64,000 nt of DNA from Ignavibacteria bacterium (GCA_028714695.1 JAQTLX010000013.1:1-64000), one strand, 5' to 3'. Numbered from the stretch's first letter, positions 44,924 to 54,933 are shown. Translations and numbers: made by a program. The notes: generated by a model not told the origin, from the letters alone.

Positions 44924-45475
44924 ATGAAAAAGAGAAGGAAAGTCAGATCAACAACCGTTATAGGTTTGATACGCGACGGTAAAGCAGTTATTGGCAGCGA
45001 CGGGCAGGTAACGATGGGCAGCACCGTATTGAAGCACACTGCAAAGAAAGTAAGAAGAATATTCAACGACAGCGTGCTTGTAGGTTTTGCAGGCGCCACA
45101 TCGGATGCATTCACACTGTTCGAAAGATTTGAAAGTAAACTTGAGCAGTACAAGGGAAATTTAATGAGAGCCGCAACGGAACTTGCAAAGGACTGGCGGA
45201 CGGACAAATATTTAAGGAAACTTGAAGCGCTGCTGGCTGTGGTTGGTAAAGACAAGACTCTGATTATTTCAGGGACCGGGGACGTAATAGAACCGGACGA
45301 CGGTATTGTAGCGATAGGTTCGGGCGGTCAGTATGCATACGTTGCCGCAAGGATAATGATGAAGTACACAAAATTATCGGCGAGAGAAATAGTAGAGGAA
45401 TCTCTCAGGCAGGCAGCAGAAGTATGCATATATACAAATAACAAGATAACAATAGAAGAATTAGAAAAAAAATAA
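44924..45475 (+). CDS. hslV: HslV (ClpQ) protease subunit
   Basis: 183 residues. The propeptide MKKRRKVRS is probably removed to expose Thr10 ([23 protein letters not shown]), the N-terminal nucleophile. [30 protein letters not shown] and [31 protein letters not shown] and [13 protein letters not shown] are conserved family segments. Forms the dodecameric peptidase of the HslUV protease in the cytoplasm. Six bases follow rpoN, and hslU starts eight bases after its stop. Confidence 0.97.
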   Translation: MKKRRKVRSTTVIGLIRDGKAVIGSDGQVTMGSTVLKHTAKKVRRIFNDSVLVGFAGATSDAFTLFERFESKLEQYKGNLMRAATELAKDWRTDKYLRKLEALLAVVGKDKTLIISGTGDVIEPDDGIVAIGSGGQYAYVAARIMMKYTKLSAREIVEESLRQAAEVCIYTNNKITIEELEKK

Positions 45476-45482
45476 AGGGGAC

Positions 45483-46919
45483 ATGGGGACAGCAACGGGT
45501 AATAAACAGAACGGTGAAAAAGGCAAAGCGGTCAAAGGAATATTCGGGCAGTTAACGCCTTCGCAGATAGTAGAGGAACTCGACAAATATATTATCGGGC
45601 AGGAGAACGCAAAGAAATCGGTTGCGATAGCGTTGAGGAACAGGTGGCGCAGGCAGCAGGTATCGGAAAGCATGAAAGACGAGATAATGCCGAACAATAT
45701 TATTATGATTGGACCGACGGGTGTAGGCAAGACTGAGATAGCACGGCGTATTTCAAAACTTGCAAATGCACCATTCATAAAAGTTGAGGCATCTAAATTC
45801 ACCGAAGTCGGATATGTGGGAAGGGATGTCGAGTCCATGATAAGGGAACTGACGGACCTTTCGGTTAATATAGTAAAAACAGAGAAGCAGATAGAAGTAC
45901 AGGAAAAAGCGGAAGAGAATACGGTTGAGAGGATTCTTGACATTATACTGCCGCAGATGAAAAAGAGAAACGGAGAACCCAAGCAGGCAAACGCGGAAGA
46001 GGGAATTTCTCAGGCTGATGCAGAGGAAGCGAACAGTAAGACCCGGGAAAAATTCAGGGCTCAACTAAAAGAAGGAAAACTAGACGACAGGATAATAGAA
46101 CTTGATTTATCGGGTGACAGCATGCCGATGCTTCAGGTGCTTGGTCCGATAGGACTTGAAGAAATGGGATTGAATCTTCAGGATTTATTCGGAAATATTA
46201 TGCCGAAGAAATCAAGGAAGAGAAAACTTACAATATCGGAAGCAAAGAAACTTCTTTTACAGGAAGAAGCGCAGAAACTTATAGATATGGATACGGTGAT
46301 AAAGGAAGCGGTTGATAAGGTGCAAAATTCAGGAATAGTATTCATCGACGAGATAGACAAGATTGCGGGTTCAGGAAAGCAGTCGTCGAATGCCGATGTT
46401 TCGAGAGAAGGCGTTCAGAGGGATTTGCTGCCGATAGTGGAAGGTTCGACGGTTATAACAAAGTACGGACCTGTAAAGACGGACCACGTATTATTTATTG
46501 CATCGGGGGCGTTTCACATATCGAAACCGAGTGACCTTATACCCGAATTACAGGGTCGTTTTCCGATACGAGTTGAACTTAACAGTCTGAATGAAGATGA
46601 TTTTTACAAAATATTGACTCAGCCTCAGAACGCGCTTATAAAGCAATACACGGCATTGCTTGAGACGGAGAATGTGAAATTGAAATTCAAAGACGAGACA
46701 ATTAGGGAAATTGCTAAAGTCGCCGCAGAAGTGAACGAGCAGGTTGAGAACATAGGGGCAAGGCGGCTTCATACGATACTGACTAATTTGCTCGAAGATA
46801 TTTTATTTCAGGTTCCGGATAAAAACAAGAAGAACGTGATAGAAATAAACAAAGAACTTGTAAACGAAAAACTCAGCAAGATAGTAAAGAACCGGGATTT
46901 AAGCAGGTATATATTATAA
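45483..46919 (+). CDS. hslU: HslU (ClpY) ATPase subunit
   Basis: 478 residues. After a short variable N-terminus, [36 protein letters not shown] leads to Walker [10 protein letters not shown] (77-85), [28 protein letters not shown] with the pore GYVG, a charged intermediate domain (about 120-260), Walker [21 protein letters not shown], and sensor [15 protein letters not shown]. The C-terminal RDLSRYIL is the tail that docks into HslV. Unfolds and feeds substrates to HslV. Confidence 0.97.
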   Translation: MGTATGNKQNGEKGKAVKGIFGQLTPSQIVEELDKYIIGQENAKKSVAIALRNRWRRQQVSESMKDEIMPNNIIMIGPTGVGKTEIARRISKLANAPFIKVEASKFTEVGYVGRDVESMIRELTDLSVNIVKTEKQIEVQEKAEENTVERILDIILPQMKKRNGEPKQANAEEGISQADAEEANSKTREKFRAQLKEGKLDDRIIELDLSGDSMPMLQVLGPIGLEEMGLNLQDLFGNIMPKKSRKRKLTISEAKKLLLQEEAQKLIDMDTVIKEAVDKVQNSGIVFIDEIDKIAGSGKQSSNADVSREGVQRDLLPIVEGSTVITKYGPVKTDHVLFIASGAFHISKPSDLIPELQGRFPIRVELNSLNEDDFYKILTQPQNALIKQYTALLETENVKLKFKDETIREIAKVAAEVNEQVENIGARRLHTILTNLLEDILFQVPDKNKKNVIEINKELVNEKLSKIVKNRDLSRYIL

Positions 46920-46928
46920 TATAATCAC

Positions 46929-47642
46929 ATGAAAAAATTAATAACAGCAGTAATAATTATTTTATCTTTTACACAAGTAACTTTTTCACAGTTAAAAGTC
47001 GGGAGTAAAGGTATTTATGCGGGTCTTGGGTACTCGCTTGTATTTTTCACAAACACGGATGTTACGAATGTTTATTCGTCATTTGATTTCAGGAAAAACT
47101 CCATTAAGTCGGAAATTAATCCTTTTGTAGGATATCAGCCGTCAAAGAATCTTGCGTTTGAGTTCTCACCGGGATTTTTATATTCAAATACGGGAGCGAA
47201 CGATGGATTTTATTATTCACAATCGGGATTATCTTCCGAAAATTATTTTTATTATCCGAGAAATGCGTTTCTACTGGCGATTCCGCTCAATCTGAAAGTA
47301 AAAATATTTCCGTTTGCCAAGTCGAGTTCCGGTGCGGCAAGCGGATTATTCTTCAGTGCCGCGGGTGGACCAATGATGATTCGCGAAGAGTACGACAATG
47401 ATGTTTATTCTGACAAAAACATGGCATATCCGTTGTTTTTCAAGACGGTGAGCAATACGGTATGGACAGGAAATTTTCAGGCGAGTTTCGGATATTCGTC
47501 GCAGTCTGTGCTGGCATATGGATTTGAAATCGGATACAGATTCGTTCCTCTTTCAGTAGATAGAAAATATCCATTAATTTCCTCGCTTGCAGGAAATATG
47601 AATTCAGTAATTTTATCCATAAAAATTGGTTATAGTTTTTAA
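46929..47642 (+). CDS. Small outer-membrane beta-barrel protein, function unknown
   Basis: 237 residues. A signal peptide ends TFSQ at 21. The rest consists of amphipathic strands with frequent Tyr, Phe and Gly (KGIYAGLGYSLVFF, NLAFEFSPGFLYS, ALLAIPLNLKVKIFPF, SGLFFSAAGGPMMIR, QASFGYSSQSVLAYGFEIGYRFVPL) and ends VILSIKIGYSF with the aromatic last residue that marks outer-membrane barrels, about eight to ten strands. It resembles PorT-like or OmpW-like small barrels but no clear family. Ten bases after hslU and twelve before the V4R gene, so part of the same run. Confidence 0.75.
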   Translation: MKKLITAVIIILSFTQVTFSQLKVGSKGIYAGLGYSLVFFTNTDVTNVYSSFDFRKNSIKSEINPFVGYQPSKNLAFEFSPGFLYSNTGANDGFYYSQSGLSSENYFYYPRNAFLLAIPLNLKVKIFPFAKSSSGAASGLFFSAAGGPMMIREEYDNDVYSDKNMAYPLFFKTVSNTVWTGNFQASFGYSSQSVLAYGFEIGYRFVPLSVDRKYPLISSLAGNMNSVILSIKIGYSF

Positions 47643-47654
47643 ATTGCAAAAGTG

Positions 47655-48182
47655 ATGTTCAAAGAAGAAAGAAATACTTCATTATTTCAATGGAGCGATT
47701 TAGGGGATATTAATAAGGGAAGACCCAATCTCGGATTCATGACGGATATAAGGGTGTACCGTTTAATGCAGTACACATTGAGGGATGTGCTTATAAAAAG
47801 ATACGGCGTTGACGAGACGAATAAATTAATAATAGAGGCGGGGTACAATGCAGGTGTGCATTTCTGCAGGAATTTAATTGACGTTAAATTACCGTTTAAT
47901 GAATTTATCGCCGAATTACAGAAATCATTACGTGATTTAAATGTCGGAATATTAAGACTTGAGAAAACGGATGATAGTAAGAAACATTTCTTTATATCCG
48001 TTGCCGAGGACCTTGATTGTTCCGGGTTATCTGTTTCTGACGAGACGGTGTGTAATTACGATGAAGGATTTTTTTCTGGGATTATGAATGAATATACCGG
48101 GAAGAATTATATTGTCAAGGAAATAGACTGCTGGTCGACCGGCGACAGGGTTTGCAGGTTTGAATTCAAACAAGCCGATTAA
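47655..48182 (+). CDS. V4R (4-vinyl reductase) domain ligand-binding protein
   Basis: 175 residues from ATG 47655 (a GTG directly before could also start). The layout matches the V4R fold, related to heme-NO-binding and Bet3-like domains: helices RVYRLMQYTLRDVLIKRYGVDETNKLIIEAGYNAGVHFC, strand-rich centre GILRLEKTD, and the terminal VCNYDEGFFSGIMNEYTGKNYIVKEIDCWSTGDRVCRFEF with the conserved E-x-x-C...GD-x-x-C-x-F pattern. V4R domains bind small hydrophobic molecules and often sit in XylR-like activators. Here the domain stands alone, and its stop codon abuts the ATG of a soluble histidine kinase. Confidence 0.82.
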   Translation: MFKEERNTSLFQWSDLGDINKGRPNLGFMTDIRVYRLMQYTLRDVLIKRYGVDETNKLIIEAGYNAGVHFCRNLIDVKLPFNEFIAELQKSLRDLNVGILRLEKTDDSKKHFFISVAEDLDCSGLSVSDETVCNYDEGFFSGIMNEYTGKNYIVKEIDCWSTGDRVCRFEFKQAD

Positions 48183-49355
48183 ATGGATGAGAGAAAAGTA
48201 ACACCGATTCAACTTGCGATAGGAAGATTAAGCGATTTAATGCAGGCGAAGATTCCCGAGAAGATAAATATCGCTGCAAATACGGAAGAAGAAAAAAAAC
48301 TTGTAAAGTTAATAAACGATCTCGTTGATTTTTCATACGAAACGTACAATTTCATACTGCCTTTATCGAAAGGCGATTTAAGCATAAAGACACCAAGTAC
48401 AAAGAATTTTTTTGCATCTCCGTTCAAAGAACTTCATTCAAGGCTTCAGCATCTCACATGGCAGGCAGAGCAGATTGCCAGCGGAAATTATAATCAGAGA
48501 ATCGACTTCATGGGAGATTTTTCCAAAGCGTTTAACAACATGGTAGAGGCGCTTGATAAAAACACTCGGATGCTTAAGGAAGAAATTGCGGAGAGAAAGA
48601 AGGCTGAAGAATCGCTAAAGGAATATTCGGAAAAACTGGAAGAGGCAAACCTGACGAAAGACAAATTTTTTTCAATAATATCGCATGATTTAAGAAGTCC
48701 ATTTACGGCTATTATAGGTTTTGCAAATCTGCTTTCACAGGAATATGACAGTTATGATGATTACGACAGGAAGGAAATGATAAGTAATATAGAGACATCG
48801 GCGAATTCGGCTTTTAGGCTGCTTGAAAATCTGCTCGAATGGTCGCGAAGTCAGATAAACGGAATAGAATACAAACCCGAAAACATCGAAATGAGCGTTG
48901 TTGTCGTCGAGATAATAAATATTCTGGCGCAGCAGGCGGCGGGAAAGAATATCAAACTGCTGACGGAAGTTAAATATAACACAAAAGCCTATGCCGACCC
49001 GAACATGACAAAGACGATTTTAAGGAATCTGATTTCGAATGCAATCAAGTTTACAAAAATCGGAGGTACAGTTATAATTTCATCAAAAGAAATCAAACCA
49101 TTTCTGGAAATATCGGTAAAAGATTCGGGAATCGGGATTGCGAAAGAGGATATCGAAAAAATATTTAAATTAGGTTCAACATCCGGAAAAAGAGGAACAG
49201 CAGGCGAAAAAGGAACAGGTCTTGGGCTTATGTTGTGCAAAGAATTCACTGAAAAAAACGGCGGGACTATTTCGGTTGAAAGCGAGCATGATAAAGGGAC
49301 AACTATGAAATTTACTTTGCCTCTGCACAAAAGCAGAATGCAAACAAATTTGTAA
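48183..49355 (+). CDS. Soluble sensor histidine kinase
   Basis: 390 residues with no membrane segment. N-terminal 80 residues are helical without a known sensor fold; a HAMP-like stretch QIASGNYNQRIDFMGDFSKAFNNMVEAL (98-124) and a coiled coil (125-160) lead to the H box FFSIISHDLRSPFTAIIGFANLL with His168, N box ILRNLISNAIKFT, G1 DSGIGIAKEDIEKIF and G2 GTGLGLMLCKEF. No receiver domain and no response-regulator gene adjacent. The gene begins at the base after the V4R stop, so the V4R protein is the likely signal input. Terminator follows. Confidence 0.92.
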   Translation: MDERKVTPIQLAIGRLSDLMQAKIPEKINIAANTEEEKKLVKLINDLVDFSYETYNFILPLSKGDLSIKTPSTKNFFASPFKELHSRLQHLTWQAEQIASGNYNQRIDFMGDFSKAFNNMVEALDKNTRMLKEEIAERKKAEESLKEYSEKLEEANLTKDKFFSIISHDLRSPFTAIIGFANLLSQEYDSYDDYDRKEMISNIETSANSAFRLLENLLEWSRSQINGIEYKPENIEMSVVVVEIINILAQQAAGKNIKLLTEVKYNTKAYADPNMTKTILRNLISNAIKFTKIGGTVIISSKEIKPFLEISVKDSGIGIAKEDIEKIFKLGSTSGKRGTAGEKGTGLGLMLCKEFTEKNGGTISVESEHDKGTTMKFTLPLHKSRMQTNL

Positions 49356-49431
49356 ATCAACGATAGAATTAACGCGGGGGATAAGACAGAAAAATGTTTC
49401 TATAAATATTAATTTTGGAGATCAAGTATAT

Positions 49432-49463
49432 AAAAAGCCCGTTGCAGATGCAGCGGGCTTTTT
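49432..49463. terminator. Strong bidirectional terminator
   Basis: AAAAAGCCCG (49432-49441) pairs with CGGGCTTTTT (49453-49462), and the inner TTGC/GCAG bases extend the stem around loop AGAT. It has T-runs on both strands and separates the histidine kinase (plus strand) from the convergent acyl-CoA dehydrogenase gene. Confidence 0.93.
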
Positions 49464-49482
49464 TAATTTACAAATTGAGTTA

Positions 49483-50625
49483 TCAATCTTTCAGAAGTTC
49501 TCTGGCAATAACGATTTTCTGAATTTCGCTTGTGCCTTCGTAGATTTCAGTGATTTTAGCATCGCGAAGATATCTTTCAACGAGATACTCACGAACATAA
49601 CCATATCCGCCGTGAATCTGAATGGCTTCAAGCGCATTCTGTACTGCTACACGGCTTGCGAATAACTTTCCCTGTGCCGCTTCTTTAGCAAATTTTCCAT
49701 GAGCGTCTTTCTTCATTGCAGCCTGAAGAACAAGCAGTCTTGCTGTTTCTACATTCACAGCCATATCAGCGAGTTTAAACTGGATTGCCTGCAGTTCGCA
49801 GATGGGTTTATCGAATGCTTTGCGTTCTTTTGAGTATTTTACGGAGGCATCCAGGCATGCTGAGGCAATACCGAGAGCCTGAGAGGCGATACCGATACGA
49901 CCGCCATTGAGTGTTTCCATGGCGATTTTAAAGCCGAGACCTTCTTCTCCGAGAACATTTTCTTTAGGTACCCTGACATTATTTAGTCCGAGAGTGCAGG
50001 TATCCGAACTTCTGATGCCGAGTTTATCTTCTTTTTTTCCGACCTCAACACCTGCAAAGATTTTTTCTACTATAAATGTCGTAATACCCTTATATCCTTT
50101 AGACTTATCTGTCTGCGCCTGAACTAAATAATAGTCTGCTTTTGTACCGTTTGTTATCCAGTTTTTCATACCGTTAAGTACATAAAAATCGCCGTCTTTA
50201 TCGGCAACGGTTTTCTGGTTTGTAGCATCGCTTCCGGCTTCGGGTTCAGACAGGCAGAATGCTCCGAGTTTCTGGCCGGTTGCAAGGGGAGTAAGGTATT
50301 TTTCTTTTTGTTCTTTTGTGCCCCATTTTTCAATTCCAAAGCAAACGAGGGAGTTATTGACAGACATAATAACGCCGACGGATGCATCAACTTTTGATAT
50401 CTCCTCTATAGCAAGCACATAGCAAACAGTATCCAATCCTGCACCGCCCCACTCGGGTGAGACCATCATACCCATAAAGCCGAGTTCACCGAGTTTTTGA
50501 ATAATATCCGTCGGGAATTCACCTTTAATATCTCTTTCAACAGACGAAGGGGCAATTTCATTTTGAGCAAAATCCCTTGCAGCATCTCTTATCGAAATCT
50601 GTTCTTCAGTAAAGTTAAAGTCCAT
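49483..50625 (-). CDS. Acyl-CoA dehydrogenase, short-chain/butyryl-CoA type
   Basis: 380 residues, FAD flavoprotein. DFNFTEEQISIRDAARDFAQNEIAP starts the helical domain; GAFCLSEPEAGSDATNQKT and YVLNGMKNWITNGTKADYYLV form the FAD and substrate cleft; RKAFDKPICELQAIQFKLADMA, QIHGGYGYVREYLVERYLRDAKITEIYEGTSEIQKIVIARELL ends the C-terminal domain with the catalytic Glu in IYEGTSE. It dehydrogenates short acyl-CoAs (or runs as a crotonyl-CoA reductase with ETF). Last gene of a three-gene minus-strand set; no etfAB nearby. Confidence 0.93.
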   Translation of the reverse strand: MDFNFTEEQISIRDAARDFAQNEIAPSSVERDIKGEFPTDIIQKLGELGFMGMMVSPEWGGAGLDTVCYVLAIEEISKVDASVGVIMSVNNSLVCFGIEKWGTKEQKEKYLTPLATGQKLGAFCLSEPEAGSDATNQKTVADKDGDFYVLNGMKNWITNGTKADYYLVQAQTDKSKGYKGITTFIVEKIFAGVEVGKKEDKLGIRSSDTCTLGLNNVRVPKENVLGEEGLGFKIAMETLNGGRIGIASQALGIASACLDASVKYSKERKAFDKPICELQAIQFKLADMAVNVETARLLVLQAAMKKDAHGKFAKEAAQGKLFASRVAVQNALEAIQIHGGYGYVREYLVERYLRDAKITEIYEGTSEIQKIVIARELLKD

Positions 50626-50652
50626 TTTTATGATTTAAGTTTTTAAATTATC

Positions 50653-51507
50653 TTATTTTGAATAATCGTAGAAACCTTTGCCGCTTTTACGTCCAAGATG
50701 ACCTGCGGCAACCATTTTTTTAAGAAGCGGGCACGGGCGGTATTTTGAATCTCCGTAGCCGTCATAAAGTACTTCCATAATGAAGAGGCATACATCCAGT
50801 CCGATAAAATCCGCGAGTGTAAGCGGACCCATAGGGTGGTTCATTCCAAGTTTCATAACCGTATCAATGGCTTCGGGTTTCGCAACGCCTTCCATTACAC
50901 AGTAAATCGCTTCATTAATCATAGGCATAAGGATTCTATTTGATACGAATCCAGGGTAATCGTTGACTTCGACGGGTGTCTTTTCTATTTTTTCAGTCAG
51001 TGTTTTAATAAGGTCATAAGTATTCTGCGATGTAGCGTAGCCTCGAATGATTTCTACGAGTTTCATCATCGGAACGGGGTTCATGAAATGCATTCCTATG
51101 ACATTTTCAGGTCTGCCTGTAACCGCGCCGATTTCCGTTATTGAGATTGATGAAGTGTTAGTCGCGAGTATAGCATCTTTTTTGCATTCTCTGTCGAGTA
51201 TTGTGAAAATTTTCTTTTTTGTTTCGGGATTTTCAGTTGCCGCTTCAACAACAAGTTCGGAATGCTTTGCATCGGAGAGAATGGCGGATGTTTTAATATT
51301 TCCGAGTGTCTGAGTTTTTATCTCTTCGGTTATTGTTCCTTTTTTCACCTGTCTGTCGAGGTTCCCTGTAATTGTTTTTATCGCTTTTTCGAGAAACTCT
51401 TCTTTAATATCAATGAGAGTTACCTTGAAGCCGTATTGGGCGAAGACATGCGCGATACCGTTTCCCATTGTGCCGGCGCCAATCACAGTTATGTTTAAGA
51501 TATCCAT
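50653..51507 (-). CDS. 3-hydroxybutyryl-CoA dehydrogenase
   Basis: 284 residues. The NAD(P) site is [20 protein letters not shown] near the N-terminus; [53 protein letters not shown] with the catalytic His in GMHFMNP, and the C-terminal dimer domain [20 protein letters not shown] and [21 protein letters not shown] match the Hbd/PaaH type. Interconverts acetoacetyl-CoA and 3-hydroxybutyryl-CoA. 27 bases upstream of the acyl-CoA dehydrogenase gene. Confidence 0.94.
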   Translation of the reverse strand: MDILNITVIGAGTMGNGIAHVFAQYGFKVTLIDIKEEFLEKAIKTITGNLDRQVKKGTITEEIKTQTLGNIKTSAILSDAKHSELVVEAATENPETKKKIFTILDRECKKDAILATNTSSISITEIGAVTGRPENVIGMHFMNPVPMMKLVEIIRGYATSQNTYDLIKTLTEKIEKTPVEVNDYPGFVSNRILMPMINEAIYCVMEGVAKPEAIDTVMKLGMNHPMGPLTLADFIGLDVCLFIMEVLYDGYGDSKYRPCPLLKKMVAAGHLGRKSGKGFYDYSK

Positions 51508-51579
51508 TTTGTAATTTTAATTATTATTAAAACAAAGAATTAAAGTATTTAATTCCTAAACCGAACAAAGTTATTTCTA

Positions 51580-52755
51580 TCAACATTTTTCAATAATGAG
51601 CGCGCTTGCTTCGCCGCCGCCTATACATAGGGTTGCGAGACCTGTTTTCTTATTATTTCTATGAAGATTATAAATCAATGTAGTAAGAATTCTTGCGCCG
51701 CTTGCACCGATAGGGTGACCTAATGCTACTGCGCCGCCGTTAATATTAATTTTGGAAGCATCGAGTTTTGCTACTTTAATTACAGAGATAGCCTGTACGG
51801 CAAATGCTTCGTTGATTTCGAATAAGTCAATGTCATCTATTCTCATTCCGGCTTTTTTAGTAACATTTTGAATTGCATACGCAGGTGCTGTAGTAAACCA
51901 TTCGGGTTCCTGAGCAAATGATGATTGCGCAATAATTTTCGTAAGAGGTTTCAGACCGAGTTCTTTTGCTTTATCGGCTGACATAACAACGAGAGCGGAT
52001 GCGCCGTCGTTTATTTTTGAAGCATTGAATGCGGTTATAGTGCCGTCTTTTTCGAAAGCGGGTTTAAGAGAAAGACCTTTCTCGAAATTTGTTTTGCCGG
52101 GTTCTTCATCGTTTGATATTGTGAGTATGCCTTTTTTGTCTTTAACATCGATGCCTATTATTTCATCTTTGAAAAATCCTTTTTCGATTGCATTGAGCGC
52201 TTTTTTATAACTGTCGACCGAAAAATCGTCCTGTTCTTTTCTTGATATATTCAATTCTCTTGAACAGATTTCACCCGCGCTTCCCATATGAAAGTTGTTA
52301 TAGCAGTCCCATAGTCCGTCGTGAACCATACCGTCTATGATAGTTCCGTTACCCATACGATATCCTGTTCTTGCTTTTGGGAGATAGTAGGGAACATTGC
52401 TCATTGATTCCATTCCGCCTGCGACTACTATTTCGGCATCGCCTGATTTGATTGCCTGTGCGGCAAGCATCACGGCTTTGAGTCCCGAGCCGCAAACTTT
52501 ATTAATTGTCATACACGGAACTGATTTCGGAATACCGGCATATATAGATGCCTGACGTGCGGGTGCCTGACCAATACCTGCGGGAAGAACACAGCCCATG
52601 ATGACTTCGGATACTTCTTCCGGGTTAATTCCGGCTCGTGAAACGGCTTCTTTTATTACTATAGCGCCTAATTGAGGTGCTGTAAGAGATGCCAATGCTC
52701 CTTGAAAACTACCAATCGGAGTTCTGACTGCCGATACAATTACTACTTCTTTCAT
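51580..52755 (-). CDS. Acetyl-CoA C-acetyltransferase (thiolase)
   Basis: 391 residues. Active-site Cys88 in INKVCGSGLKAV, His in NINGGAVALGHPIGASGARI, and second Cys in CIGGGEASALII. VSAVRTPIGSFQGALASLTAPQLGA is the standard N-terminus and VVAGGMESMSNVPYYL the thiolase loop. The MxxVP loop and length favour the biosynthetic, acetoacetyl-CoA-forming class. First gene of a set that goes acetyl-CoA to acetoacetyl-CoA to 3-hydroxybutyryl-CoA, with no crotonase gene in between. Confidence 0.95.
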   Translation of the reverse strand: MKEVVIVSAVRTPIGSFQGALASLTAPQLGAIVIKEAVSRAGINPEEVSEVIMGCVLPAGIGQAPARQASIYAGIPKSVPCMTINKVCGSGLKAVMLAAQAIKSGDAEIVVAGGMESMSNVPYYLPKARTGYRMGNGTIIDGMVHDGLWDCYNNFHMGSAGEICSRELNISRKEQDDFSVDSYKKALNAIEKGFFKDEIIGIDVKDKKGILTISNDEEPGKTNFEKGLSLKPAFEKDGTITAFNASKINDGASALVVMSADKAKELGLKPLTKIIAQSSFAQEPEWFTTAPAYAIQNVTKKAGMRIDDIDLFEINEAFAVQAISVIKVAKLDASKININGGAVALGHPIGASGARILTTLIYNLHRNNKKTGLATLCIGGGEASALIIEKC

Positions 52756-53046
52756 ATTTGAATTATTTTATATTAATATTCAATATTGGGTTTAGCGAGA
52801 TAACAAATATAAACAACAAAATAAATTCCAAAAAATTGCATTAAATGGATGAAAATAGCATATTTGAATGAACACAAAGTTGTAAAAATAAACAATTTGC
52901 TACCATATTAATTCCATATAAAATATAATCAGGCGCGGTTAATTTTATTGGTTAAAGATTTATACTACAAAATAATTAATGAGTTTAATTATATTTAGTT
53001 TAACAGAAACGAAGTACTTTTTTAGCAAATTTAATTTAATCGCGGG

Positions 53047-54933
53047 ATGAAAAAGACAATTTTACTCTCTTTATTTATTCTTTCCACAATTTTAATCAAT
53101 AACGCCGGAGCATTTTACATCTGGCAGGATTTTGACAATCCTAATTTTCCGCCGGCCGGCTGGACATTAAACACAACCAATCATTTCAACTGGGACTGGG
53201 CGATTATTTGTTCGGGTTACGGTACAAGTTACGGCTCAGCAAAAGCGAACATGTCGGATTGCAACACGGGTCTTACTTTTGACATGATAACGCCGCAATT
53301 TACAGCCGCGGTATCGGGTGATTCATTGATATTCGACCATGCGTATGCGACATACGGAGGTTCGAACGATCAATTGAAAATCTGGTATTCAACCGATAAC
53401 GGGGTTACATGGACACAGTTAGTGCTTTTAAACGGCGGTGCTTCCGGTGAACTGGTAACGGCACCGGCAACAGGGTTGGCATTTGTGCCGACACCAACGC
53501 AATGGGCAACCAAGAGTTATTCACTTCCAACAGGTACTAACAAAATTAAATTCACTGCGATATCGGCATACGGAAATAATTTATATCTGGATAATATTAA
53601 GATCGGTACACGATATACAACGGATGCCGGTGCAAGCGGTTTTAAAAGATATCTGAAGGTACTTTCCCCGGGAGCGATAGATACACCTAAAGTTTATGTA
53701 AGAAATTTCGGTACAACAACACAGAATATTCCCGTGACTCTTACGATTAATCCGGGAGGATACTCGCAGACACAAACGGTAACAGGACTTGCTGCGGGTT
53801 CATCATATCTTGCAACATTTCCGGCGTGGACTGTACCTTCTTCAGGGAACATTACAATGAAGGCATTCACGACTTTAAGCGGCGACCAGAATAATTCGAA
53901 TGACACAATATACAATTACTATATTGCATCGAACAATCCGAGAAATGTATTGATAGAATACTGCACGGGTACATGGTGCCAGTGGTGTCCATGCGCGAAG
54001 GGCAGGATACTCGACCTTGAGGCATATTATCCGAATACAATAGTGCTTGCATATCACGGCGGAAGCACATCTGACCCATATCAGACATTTAACGGAAATA
54101 ACATCCTTTCAATGATGGGAATGACTGCATTTCCGACCGGAACCATTGAGAGAACCACGACCCCGTCGGAATGCGGTTACAGTGATTTTGTAGAGAGACC
54201 GTTTATGCGATATCTGAATTCGCCTGTATCGCCGGTGAAGATTGATATAGTATCGCAGAATTATAACGCTTCGACCCGTCAGTTGAATGTTAACTTAAAT
54301 ACAACTGCATTATCGACATTGACAGGTCAGTATAAAATTAATTATGTTATAACGGAAGACAATTTGGTTTACACACAATCCGGAAACTCATACTGTACGG
54401 GCGGTTCGACGTATGTTCACAAATGGGTAGTAAGAAACATGGTGAATACGGCTTCAGGTGATAACCTAAATTCAGGCGCGACTTGGACGAACGGGCAGGT
54501 AATTAATAAATCGTTCTCGACTACGCTTGACGCGGGATGGCTTGAAGCAAACTGCAAACTAAAGATATTCGTTTACAAGGATGCATCGCCGATATACAGT
54601 GCGGAAATTCAGCAGGCGATTGAGACTGGAATAACGCTGACGGGAATCAACGGGCAGCCGGAAGTTCCGGTAAAGTTCGATTTAGGCCAGAACTATCCGA
54701 ATCCTTTCAATCCCGTAACTAACATAAAATTTGCAATCCCTAAGAACGGAAATGCGAGTCTAAAGATTTACGATATCACGGGGAAACTTGTCGCGACATA
54801 TCTTGAGGGATACGTAACAGCGGGATATTACAATGCCGAGATAAACGGCGCTGAACTTTCGAGCGGAGTATATTTCTACACATTGAAGGCCGGAAATTAT
54901 ATTGAGACAAAGAAGATGATGCTGATAAAATAA
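53047..54933 (+). CDS. T9SS-sorted secreted protein with Omp28/thioredoxin-like domain
   Basis: 628 residues. Signal peptide 1-22. Residues 25-187 form a choice-of-anchor/adhesin-like beta domain (WQDFDNPNFPPAGWTLN, SLIFDHAYATYGGSNDQLKIWYSTDNG, NLYLDNIKIG). A CARDB-like Ig domain spans 195-292. From 300 comes an Omp28-like thioredoxin fold: VLIEYCTGTWCQWCPCAKG, with Cys311 and Cys314 as a CxxC pair plus Cys306 and Cys316. Residues 545-628 are a type A sorting domain (QNYPNPFNPVTNIKFAIP, LKIYDITGKLVATYLEG, LSSGVYFYTLKAGNYIETKKMMLIK). The protein is exported through T9SS to the surface or medium. Redox activity is inference. Confidence 0.9.
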   Translation: MKKTILLSLFILSTILINNAGAFYIWQDFDNPNFPPAGWTLNTTNHFNWDWAIICSGYGTSYGSAKANMSDCNTGLTFDMITPQFTAAVSGDSLIFDHAYATYGGSNDQLKIWYSTDNGVTWTQLVLLNGGASGELVTAPATGLAFVPTPTQWATKSYSLPTGTNKIKFTAISAYGNNLYLDNIKIGTRYTTDAGASGFKRYLKVLSPGAIDTPKVYVRNFGTTTQNIPVTLTINPGGYSQTQTVTGLAAGSSYLATFPAWTVPSSGNITMKAFTTLSGDQNNSNDTIYNYYIASNNPRNVLIEYCTGTWCQWCPCAKGRILDLEAYYPNTIVLAYHGGSTSDPYQTFNGNNILSMMGMTAFPTGTIERTTTPSECGYSDFVERPFMRYLNSPVSPVKIDIVSQNYNASTRQLNVNLNTTALSTLTGQYKINYVITEDNLVYTQSGNSYCTGGSTYVHKWVVRNMVNTASGDNLNSGATWTNGQVINKSFSTTLDAGWLEANCKLKIFVYKDASPIYSAEIQQAIETGITLTGINGQPEVPVKFDLGQNYPNPFNPVTNIKFAIPKNGNASLKIYDITGKLVATYLEGYVTAGYYNAEINGAELSSGVYFYTLKAGNYIETKKMMLIK

